From a virus, in the IMG/VR virus record IMGVR_UViG_3300042402_002564, positions 1 through 64,000 of that record: a stretch of 64,000 nt of DNA, one strand, 5' to 3'. Below, piece by piece: positions 42,575 to 48,027 of the stretch (the stretch's first letter is position 1; the number at the start of each line of letters is the position of its first letter). The position numbers and the translations under genes were made by a program. The notes under the pieces are model-generated. The model searched no databases. It saw nothing but the letters and a program-made list of their open reading frames with translations, and had not been told where the DNA came from.

Positions 42575-42706
42575 CCTTACGTTCATCAGAGGAAACTCTG
42601 ACGCAAGTAGGACGGCGGAACGGTACGTTCATTCGCTATTCGCAAATAGCGAACGCAAACCGCCCGAAGGAACGGGACCTAAAAATCTCATTTCTTTGGA
42701 GGAAAT
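42575..42706 (+). ncRNA. Glutamine riboswitch (glnA/Downstream-peptide class)
   Basis: The sequence carries the conserved blocks of this aptamer in order. CGTTCATC (42580) pairs with GAACG (42670-42674) as P1. TCAGAG-GAAA-CTCTGA forms the next hairpin, followed by GACGCAAGTAGG. A long third helix has GGCGG/CCGCC closing an arm with a perfect 9-bp hairpin (TTCGCTATT/AATAGCGAA). It ends in CCCGAAGGAACG. This class binds L-glutamine and is known upstream of short peptide genes in picocyanobacteria and their phages. The SD GGAG of the first gene lies in the loop of ATTTC/GAAAT (42690-42706), a likely expression platform. A protein frame across this region is not credible. Confidence 0.82.
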
Positions 42707-42710
42707 TCTA

Positions 42711-42848
42711 ATGTCTAAAGTAGTATATCGCGGCGTTGAATATAATACCGAAAAGCGTATTCAATACCAACAGCAGATGATGCAGCAACCCCAACAGTAT
42801 AACGAAACCTATCGTGGTGTTAAGTTTACTAAGGAGGGTCATAAGTGA
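42711..42848 (+). CDS. Riboswitch-controlled YRG-motif peptide (45 aa)
   Basis: The 45-residue peptide lies directly behind the glutamine riboswitch with a strong GGAGG site seven bases from the ATG. It holds two copies of a YRGV[EK][YF] motif (VVYRGVEYNTE and ETYRGVKFTKE), separated by a Gln-rich linker (QYQQQMMQQPQQY). The motif matches the small cyanobacterial DUF4278-type proteins. Peptides of this kind are the usual partner of the Downstream-peptide riboswitch, where they are thought to act in nitrogen control. The function in a phage is not known. It overlaps the next gene by one base. Confidence 0.8.
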   Translation: MSKVVYRGVEYNTEKRIQYQQQMMQQPQQYNETYRGVKFTKEGHK

Positions 42849-42946
42849 TGAAAAAACTTAATGTACTTCAACTCATTAAAGAGCAGAAGCAAAAAGAGCA
42901 ACGTCGTCATGAAGCATCACTTGCCCAACTAGTTGGCAATAGATAA
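42848..42946 (+). CDS. Small helical peptide (32 aa)
   Basis: The ATG shares its A with the preceding stop (TGATG). The 32-residue product is one Lys/Gln/Arg-rich helix (LNVLQLIKEQKQKEQRRHEA). Its stop overlaps the next start (TAATG). It has no known family, but tight coupling and the riboswitch make expression credible. Confidence 0.6.
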   Translation: MKKLNVLQLIKEQKQKEQRRHEASLAQLVGNR

Positions 42947-43101
42947 TGAAAGATTACCATTATCACTATGATGATATGGATAAGGACAGTAGAAGTCCAG
43001 CTTGTTATCTTTTAACATATCGTGGGTGTCGATACTGGTCATGTTATCGTATTCATCTAGTGGAATGGTTTGAAAAAATGTTTAAATCTGAGGGGTCTTG
43101 A
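42946..43101 (+). CDS. Small aromatic YRG-motif protein (51 aa)
   Basis: The 51-residue protein starts MKDYHYHYDDMDKDS and contains LLTYRGCRYWSCYRIH. This YRG-x-x-Y element is similar to the first peptide of the operon and to DUF4278 proteins. Three Cys and several Tyr/Trp suggest metal or protein binding. The stop codon lies inside the loop of the terminator hairpin. It is the last gene of the riboswitch operon. Confidence 0.65.
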   Translation: MKDYHYHYDDMDKDSRSPACYLLTYRGCRYWSCYRIHLVEWFEKMFKSEGS

Positions 43102-43118
43102 CACCCCTCTTTTTTTTA
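43090..43118 (+). terminator. Rho-independent terminator of the riboswitch operon
   Basis: GAGGGGT (43090-43096) and ACCCCTC (43103-43109) form a 7-bp stem with a 6-base loop, followed by an eight-T run. The loop contains the stop codon of the last small gene and the -35 element of the next promoter. Confidence 0.92.
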
Positions 43119-43126
43119 ACTATAAT
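43098..43126 (+). promoter_or_regulatory. Consensus sigma-70 promoter (TTGACA-17-TATAAT)
   Basis: A perfect -35 (43098-43103) and perfect -10 (43121-43126) are separated by exactly 17 bases. The -35 overlaps the terminator loop and the last base of it pairs in the stem. It drives the small gene at 43150 and thyX, and possibly phoH and the genes after it. As a host-consensus promoter it should be used early. Confidence 0.88.
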
Positions 43127-43149
43127 TACCTTTGAAACGGTTGATAAAA

Positions 43150-43320
43150 ATGGATGTAGAAAAGGTTAAGCTAATTGTCAGAAACCTTGAGTCTCTGGTA
43201 GAATGCCTGAAGTCAGAAATTTATTCTGACACGACTCCATATCAAATGGATTACGAAGAATCTAACTTTCAAATTACAGATTACGACGAAGTATTTTATG
43301 ACGGAGACGAAGATGAATAA
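43150..43320 (+). CDS. Small acidic hypothetical protein (56 aa)
   Basis: The ATG at 43150 follows a consensus promoter by 24 bases. The 56-residue product has one helix (DVEKVKLIVRNLESLVECLK) and a strongly acidic C-terminus (DEVFYDGDEDE). An in-frame TTG at 43132 is an unlikely start. The end overlaps thyX by eight bases. As the first gene behind a perfect host promoter it may be an early host-takeover peptide; no family recognised. Confidence 0.6.
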   Translation: MDVEKVKLIVRNLESLVECLKSEIYSDTTPYQMDYEESNFQITDYDEVFYDGDEDE

Positions 43321-44032
43321 TCAGATTGATGAATTTGAGTTTATGAAACCAGAAGTAAAACTTATTAGTGTTACCCCAAATGCAGAAAAACACATGGCGT
43401 ATTGTGCCCGTGTAAGTAATCCTGCTAATCAAGAGAATGAAAAGTTCTCTGGACTGCTCAAGTATTGTATTCAACATCAGCACTGGAGTATTTTTGAACA
43501 GGCAAGTATGACTGTTGAGATTAATACTACTCGTGGACTGGCAGCACAAATTCTTCGTCACCGTTCATTTACATATCAAGAATTTTCACAACGGTATGCT
43601 GATACTAATCTCCTAAACAAGACTATTCCTCTTCCTGAACTTCGTCGTCAGGATACAAAGAACCGTCAAAATAGCATTGATGACATTCCAGATTATCTGA
43701 AACTGGTTTTACTTGAAGACATTCGTGTTTTGTTTGAACACTCTCAAAAACTCTACAATCGTCTTCTAGAGAAGGGTGTGGCAAAGGAGTGTGCAAGGTT
43801 TGTATTGCCCTTGGCGACCCCTACAAGACTCTATATGACGGGCTCTGTGCGTTCTTGGATCCACTACATTGATTTGCGTTCAGCACACGGTACACAGAAG
43901 GAACACATGGAGATTGCTGAACTAGTTCGTTGCATCTTTACGTGTCAGTTCCCTGCAGTGTCTGAAGCACTTGGATGGACTCGTGAAGGTTGTTCTGAAT
44001 GCGTGGATGCACCTTCTATTACGATCGAATAA
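43313..44032 (+). CDS. thyX: Flavin-dependent thymidylate synthase
   Basis: ThyX makes dTMP from dUMP with methylene-tetrahydrofolate and reduced FAD. The 239-residue protein has the diagnostic ThyX motif R-H-R-x-x-S-x-x-E-x-S-x-R-Y in slightly altered form (RHRSFTYQEFSQRY, about 88-101). HWSIFEQA precedes it, and SVRSWIHYIDLRSAHGTQKEH holds dUMP-binding residues. A GGAG site seven bases before 43313 supports that ATG over the one at 43298. A typical cyanophage nucleotide gene. Confidence 0.96.
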   Translation: MNNQIDEFEFMKPEVKLISVTPNAEKHMAYCARVSNPANQENEKFSGLLKYCIQHQHWSIFEQASMTVEINTTRGLAAQILRHRSFTYQEFSQRYADTNLLNKTIPLPELRRQDTKNRQNSIDDIPDYLKLVLLEDIRVLFEHSQKLYNRLLEKGVAKECARFVLPLATPTRLYMTGSVRSWIHYIDLRSAHGTQKEHMEIAELVRCIFTCQFPAVSEALGWTREGCSECVDAPSITIE

Positions 44033-44035
44033 ATA
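44028..44035 (+). promoter_or_regulatory. Late promoter variant (AATAAATA)
   Basis: AATAAATA overlaps the thyX stop codon and lies 22 bases before the next ATG. It may add late transcription to the phoH-gp32 genes, or be chance. Confidence 0.4.
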
Positions 44036-44057
44036 TTGTTACAGTTTATGGTAATTT

Positions 44058-44300
44058 ATGGCAATTTATCCTATCATCAATAAAGAGACTGGGGAACAAA
44101 AAGTCATTGAGATGAGTGTTCATGAAATCACTCAGTGGTATAAAGATAATCCAGAATGGCAACGAGATTGGTCTGAAGGATGTGCTTCTCTTGGAGAAGT
44201 TGGTGAATGGAAAGACCAACTCATCAAAAAACATCCTGGTTGGAATGAAGTTCTTGAAAAAGCGTCTAAAGCCCCTAAGTCCCTTGTTAAGAAAATCTAA
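44058..44300 (+). CDS. Small conserved phage protein next to phoH (80 aa)
   Basis: The 80-residue protein begins MAIYPIINKETGEQKVIEMSV (first part quoted: MAIYPIINKETGEQK) and has aromatic WYKDNPEWQRDWSEG followed by LGEVGEWKDQLIKKHPGW. It ends in a basic tail. Its start resembles FmdB-type small regulatory proteins but the zinc cysteines are missing. It overlaps phoH by one base (TAATG). A role with PhoH is suggested only by coupling. Confidence 0.6.
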   Translation: MAIYPIINKETGEQKVIEMSVHEITQWYKDNPEWQRDWSEGCASLGEVGEWKDQLIKKHPGWNEVLEKASKAPKSLVKKI

Positions 44301-45058
44301 TGGCAAGAAGAAGAAGAAGTGATGAGCATCAACCAATAGGTGTTGGTATGACTGCAAAACAAATGAAAAGAAAAAAACCTATTAATACAGAATTACTTTT
44401 AGATATTGATCCTTTGACGGAAAATCAAAAAAGATTATTCTCTTCATACGGTGAAAATAAAAATCTTGTAGCATATGGTGCTGCTGGAACTGGTAAAACT
44501 TTTATCACTCTTTATAATGCACTAAGAGATGTACTTGACGAAAGAAACCCTTACGAAAAAATTTATATTGTACGTTCCCTTGTGGCAACTAGGGAGATTG
44601 GTTTTCTTCCAGGTGATCATGAGGATAAGTCCTCTCTTTATCAGATTCCATATAAGAATATGGTAAAGTACATGTTCCAACTTCCAAGTGATACTGAGTT
44701 TGAGATGTTATATGGAAATCTAAAAACACAGGGAACGATAAGTTTTTGGTCAACATCATTTCTTCGCGGAACTACATTAGATAATTCTATTATTATAGTT
44801 GATGAATTTCAAAACTTGAATTTTCATGAACTTGATAGTATAATTACTCGTGTTGGTGAGAATACTAAAATTTGTTTTTGTGGAGATGCGACTCAATCGG
44901 ATCTTGTAAAAACAAATGAGCGTAATGGTATTATTGATTTTATGAAAATTTTAAGGGTAATGCCTTCTTTTGATATTATCGAATTTGGTGTAGAAGATAT
45001 TGTTCGTTCTGGTCTATGTAAAGAATACATTATTGCAAAAACTGAACTAGGATTTTAA
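44300..45058 (+). CDS. phoH: PhoH-like ATPase
   Basis: The 252-residue protein has Walker A AYGAAGTGKTFITL (about 55-68), Walker B IIIVDEFQN (about 159-167) and CFCGDATQSD, as in the PhoH family. VRSLVATREIGFLPG is also typical. PhoH is an ATP-binding protein, in some bacteria phosphate-regulated with RNA helicase-like features, and is widespread in marine phages. Function in infection is still unclear. It overlaps both neighbours by one base, so it is part of a tightly coupled operon with the nuclease and gp33. Confidence 0.93.
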   Translation: MARRRRSDEHQPIGVGMTAKQMKRKKPINTELLLDIDPLTENQKRLFSSYGENKNLVAYGAAGTGKTFITLYNALRDVLDERNPYEKIYIVRSLVATREIGFLPGDHEDKSSLYQIPYKNMVKYMFQLPSDTEFEMLYGNLKTQGTISFWSTSFLRGTTLDNSIIIVDEFQNLNFHELDSIITRVGENTKICFCGDATQSDLVKTNERNGIIDFMKILRVMPSFDIIEFGVEDIVRSGLCKEYIIAKTELGF

Positions 45059-45735
45059 TGTTTAAACATATTGATTTGAATCTTCCCACGCTAGAGCGGG
45101 AGACTATAGATGGAGTTCGTTATTATAAAATTCCTGATGGAGAAGAACTTCTAAAATTATTTTCTATTACTTCGGTAACTAGTCATAAAAATCGCCAGTT
45201 TTTTGCAAACTGGCGTAAAAAAATTGGTGAAGAAGAGGCGGATAAAATTACACGACAAGCAACAAGTCGTGGTACTGATATGCATACTCTGGTTGAGTAT
45301 CATTTAAAAAATGAAAAACTTCCAGAAGTTCAACCTCTGTCAGATTACTTATTTAAAATTGCTAAGCCAGAATTAAATAAGATAAATAATATTCATGCTC
45401 TAGAGTCTTCTCTCTATAGTAAAGTATTAGGTGTTGCTGGAACAGTAGATTGTATTGCCGAATTTAATGGGGAATTGGCAATAATAGATTTTAAAACTTC
45501 AAAAAAACCCAAACCAAGAGAGTGGATTGAACATTATTTTGTTCAGTGTGTAGCATACGCATGTATGCTTTATGAGTTAACTGGAATTACGGTTAAAAAA
45601 CTAGTAATTATTATGTCCTGTGAAAATGGAGAATGCATTGTTTATGAAGAATACGACAAAGAAAAATACATCAAACTACTCATACAGTATATTAGAGAGT
45701 TTGTTCAATACAAATTGGGAAAATATGAAACCTGA
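45058..45735 (+). CDS. RecB/Cas4-type PD-(D/E)XK exonuclease
   Basis: The 225-residue protein has GTDMHTLVEYHL (His of the motif, about 79-90), GVAGTVDCIAEFNGELAIIDFKTSKK (quoted as GTVDCIAEF and LAIIDFKTSKK, with the D and E/D-x-K catalytic residues, about 125-148) and YFVQCVAYACMLYELTG, the conserved Q-x-x-x-Y. This is the RecB-like nuclease fold. Four-cysteine iron-sulfur motifs of Cas4 are not present. It likely processes DNA ends in recombination or host DNA degradation. It overlaps gp33 by 11 bases. Confidence 0.83.
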   Translation: MFKHIDLNLPTLERETIDGVRYYKIPDGEELLKLFSITSVTSHKNRQFFANWRKKIGEEEADKITRQATSRGTDMHTLVEYHLKNEKLPEVQPLSDYLFKIAKPELNKINNIHALESSLYSKVLGVAGTVDCIAEFNGELAIIDFKTSKKPKPREWIEHYFVQCVAYACMLYELTGITVKKLVIIMSCENGECIVYEEYDKEKYIKLLIQYIREFVQYKLGKYET

Positions 45736-46015
45736 TAAACAAACAAAAAGTAATTCAGAACAAAGAGAATTTGAAAAGGTATTAGAAAATAAGTTTTTTT
45801 GTCCGACTAAATTTGCTCAAGAAATTGAGTCTTTAGTTCATCTCAATAGTGATATGAATTATATTGATGCTATTATTCATTTTTGCGATAGGAATAATAT
45901 TGATTTAGAATCTGTCCCTAAACTTATATCTAAACCATTAAAAGAAAAAATTAAATATAATGCAATGGAACTTAATTTCTTAAAACGAACTTCCAGAGCT
46001 AAATTAATTTTTTGA
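45725..46015 (+). CDS. gp33: Late transcription co-activator gp33
   Basis: The 96-residue protein resembles T4 gp33, which links host RNA polymerase to the sliding clamp gp45 at late promoters. The core is FAQEIESLVHLNSDMNYIDA (about 37-56), then FCDRNNIDLESVPKLISKPL and KEKIKYNAMELNFLKRTSR. The start is at ATG 45725, 11 bases before the stop of the nuclease gene. This matches the many TATAAATA late promoters in the window. The gp33 name rests on pattern and on position before gp59. Confidence 0.75.
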   Translation: MKPDKQTKSNSEQREFEKVLENKFFCPTKFAQEIESLVHLNSDMNYIDAIIHFCDRNNIDLESVPKLISKPLKEKIKYNAMELNFLKRTSRAKLIF

Positions 46016-46030
46016 TTTTTAATTTATATT

Positions 46031-46621
46031 ATGACACCCTTTGAGGTCTATAAAACATATCTTGCTTTAAAAAATCATTTTACTAATGATAGTTACGATT
46101 ATCATAAGTATTGTGGTAAAAGTAGGGCAACTTTACAGTCCTTTTATAAAAGGAAGGATAGGTATTGGTTTGAAAAATTATCTAGACAAAAAAGTGATAA
46201 AGAAGTTATAAATTTTTTTGTTGCTAATTTTGTTACCTGTGATGATCCCCAATCATTGTGGATTGGAGAAATAATTAGAGAAGGCGAAGATAGATACGTC
46301 GATTGGGAAAAAAAGAAGCAATCACTTTCATATCATTTTAAAGAGCAAGTAAGTAATATATTTAATAAAACTAATCTTGATGAGATGTTTTTTATAGAGG
46401 GATCATCTCATCCACAAATATTGAAGCAGCATTTACAAAATAATATCTCCTTAGAAACTTTTATTATACTTGATAAAATTTTTGGTTTTGTAAAAATATT
46501 TGATAAAAAATTAAATGACCCTGTGTGGAAATTTATATCATCTAGAATAAAAAAATATTCTTCGTTTCTAAATATTGATATATTTAAGTATAAAAAGATT
46601 TTAAAGGAGTGTGTATTATGA
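46031..46621 (+). CDS. gp59: Replicative helicase loader gp59
   Basis: The 196-residue protein has the gp59 N-terminal pattern FEVYKTYLALKNHFTNDSYD, then YHKYCGKSRATLQSFYKRKD and RYWFEKLSRQ, in the same order as T4 gp59. gp59 loads gp41 helicase on gp32-coated forked DNA. It is slightly shorter than T4 gp59 (217). It ends with four bases overlapping the next ATG. Position between gp33 and gp32 is the T4 order. Confidence 0.87.
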   Translation: MTPFEVYKTYLALKNHFTNDSYDYHKYCGKSRATLQSFYKRKDRYWFEKLSRQKSDKEVINFFVANFVTCDDPQSLWIGEIIREGEDRYVDWEKKKQSLSYHFKEQVSNIFNKTNLDEMFFIEGSSHPQILKQHLQNNISLETFIILDKIFGFVKIFDKKLNDPVWKFISSRIKKYSSFLNIDIFKYKKILKECVL

Positions 46622-46959
46622 GTTTTTTTGAATCTGATGTAGTTCGTGCAGAGATGGCAGAAATTTCAGAACTACAAGAAGAACTTTATAACAGCGTGTT
46701 TAAATTTTACCAAATGGACCATAATGGTAAAATGGGACATGTAAATTTACTTCAAAGACTTTTAGATAAACAAAAAGTTTTATATACTAGACTGTCTCTG
46801 TCTGATGATCCAGAGGCAAAAAAGATGAAAGAAAATATTTCCAAATCTGCTGTAATGATGGGATTACCAGCAAATGTCGATATGAATGTGATATTTACCA
46901 ATATGCAAACTCTAATTGAAAAGATGAAAGAACAAATTAATAAATTCGAAAGCAAATAG
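46618..46959 (+). CDS. DUF1825-like small protein
   Basis: The 113-residue protein starts at the ATG behind AAAGGAG. SFFESDVVRAEMAEI, ELYNSVFKFYQMDHNGKMGH, LLDKQKVLYTRLSLSDDPEA and MKENISKSAVMMGLPANVDM match the helical cyanobacterial DUF1825 family by eye. DUF1825 is a small cyanobacteria-specific protein of unknown role, so a host origin is likely. It lies between gp59 and gp32, an insertion compared with T4. It overlaps gp59 by four bases. Confidence 0.75.
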   Translation: MSFFESDVVRAEMAEISELQEELYNSVFKFYQMDHNGKMGHVNLLQRLLDKQKVLYTRLSLSDDPEAKKMKENISKSAVMMGLPANVDMNVIFTNMQTLIEKMKEQINKFESK

Positions 46960-46961
46960 AC

Positions 46962-46990
46962 TTGACACTGACGGGCATCTGCAATATATT
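46962..46990 (+). promoter_or_regulatory. Sigma-70-type promoter for gp32 (TTGACA-17-TATATT)
   Basis: TTGACA (46962-46967) and TATATT (46985-46990) have a 17-base gap. Transcription would start near 46997, 65 bases before the gp32 ATG. The -10 lies in the loop of the 10-bp inverted repeat at 46973-47015. Confidence 0.75.
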
Positions 46991-47025
46991 GGTTTAGTGC
47001 CCACCGCAGATGCCCTAACGGGCAC
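46973..47025 (+). promoter_or_regulatory. Alternative-structure leader upstream of gp32
   Basis: Two helices are possible. GGGCATCTGC (46973-46982) pairs with GCAGATGCCC (47006-47015), ten perfect base pairs. GTGCCC (46997-47002), within the loop of the first, pairs with GGGCAC (47020-47025). A transcript from upstream can form the first helix. A transcript from the local promoter, starting near 46997, can form only the second, at its 5' end. T4 gp32 regulates its own mRNA through a 5' leader pseudoknot at a similar distance from the start codon. Confidence 0.65.
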
Positions 47026-47061
47026 CCAAAGGCCAAATCTAATTAAATCCGAGGTAATCTA

Positions 47062-48027
47062 ATGTCTTTCTCTGATCTTAAAAAGCAATCTTCTCTTGGT
47101 TCTCTTACACAAAAACTTGTTAAAGAGATGGAGAAGATGAATACATCTTCTAATGGTTCTGATGAACGTCTCTGGAAACCAGAGATGGATAAAACTGGTA
47201 ATGGTTATGCCGTTGTTCGTTTTCTTCCTGCACCAGAAGGTGAAGATCTTCCGTGGGTAAAAATGTATGCCCATGGATTCCAAGGTCCTGGTGGATGGTA
47301 TATTGAGAATTCTCTTACTACTATTGGACAAAAAGATCCAGTCTCCGAATACAACCGAGAACTGTGGAATAGTGGTAACGAAAAGGATAAAGAAACTGTT
47401 CGTAAGCAGAAGCGTAAACTGTCTTACTACTCCAACATCTATGTGGTGAAGGACCCAGCAAATCCCGCAAATGAGGGTAAAATCTTCCTCTTCAAGTATG
47501 GTAAAAAAATCTTTGATAAGATTATGGCAGCAATGCAACCAGAATTTGAAGACGAAACTCCCATCAATCCTTTTGACTTCTGGCAAGGTGCAAACTTTAA
47601 ACTGAAGATTCGTAAGGTTGATGGTTATTGGAACTATGATAAGTCCGAATTTGATCGCCCTGAACCTCTTCTGGATGATGATGAAGCAATGGAAGCAATT
47701 TGGAAGAAAGAGTATTCTCTTAACGAATTGATTGCACCTTCACAATTCAAGACTTATGAAGAACTTGAGAAGCGTCTTAAGTATGTCCTGGGACAAAAAT
47801 CTGCATCACAACGTCCTATTGATGATGAAGTTGATGATGAAGACAATTCACGCGGTTCCTATACACCAAACTTTGAGTCTCGTCGTCAAACTTCTGAACT
47901 TCCAGAAGATCTTAGTTCCGAATTAAATGCACTCGCTTCAAATTCTAAAAGTTCAGCATCTTCTTCGTATGAAGATGAGGAAGAAGATGATGCTATGAGT
48001 TACTTCCAAAAATTAGCTGAAAGTTGA
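47062..48027 (+). CDS. gp32: Single-stranded DNA-binding protein gp32
   Basis: The 321-residue protein has the gp32 layout. There is a basic N-terminal LAST-type region (SFSDLKKQSSLGSLTQKLVK), the OB-fold core with VVRFLPAPEGEDLPWVKMYAH, and an acidic, Ser-rich C-tail (VDDEDNSRGS, YEDEEEDDAM). It coats single-stranded DNA in replication and recombination. The His/Cys zinc-binding site of T4 gp32 is absent: residues 75-125 hold KKRKLSYYSNIYVV-type sequence and no Cys. It has its own sigma-70 promoter and structured leader. It abuts the reverse-strand gp53 gene with no gap. Confidence 0.95.
   Translation: MSFSDLKKQSSLGSLTQKLVKEMEKMNTSSNGSDERLWKPEMDKTGNGYAVVRFLPAPEGEDLPWVKMYAHGFQGPGGWYIENSLTTIGQKDPVSEYNRELWNSGNEKDKETVRKQKRKLSYYSNIYVVKDPANPANEGKIFLFKYGKKIFDKIMAAMQPEFEDETPINPFDFWQGANFKLKIRKVDGYWNYDKSEFDRPEPLLDDDEAMEAIWKKEYSLNELIAPSQFKTYEELEKRLKYVLGQKSASQRPIDDEVDDEDNSRGSYTPNFESRRQTSELPEDLSSELNALASNSKSSASSSYEDEEEDDAMSYFQKLAES

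Noticed and set aside
42520-42711. A 63-residue frame across the riboswitch
   Set aside because: It runs through the hairpin, promoter and aptamer helices and is better explained as RNA structure. It has no ribosome binding site.
43274-43561. Reverse-strand frame opposite thyX
   Set aside because: It is antisense to a well-supported gene and has no ribosome binding site or family pattern.
45058-45735. Cas4 nuclease proper
   Set aside because: The PD-(D/E)XK core is present but the four iron-sulfur cysteines of Cas4 are not. It is called RecB-like only.
47059-47586. Reverse-strand 175-residue frame opposite gp32
   Set aside because: It is the antisense of a core gene, has unlikely composition and lacks a start signal.
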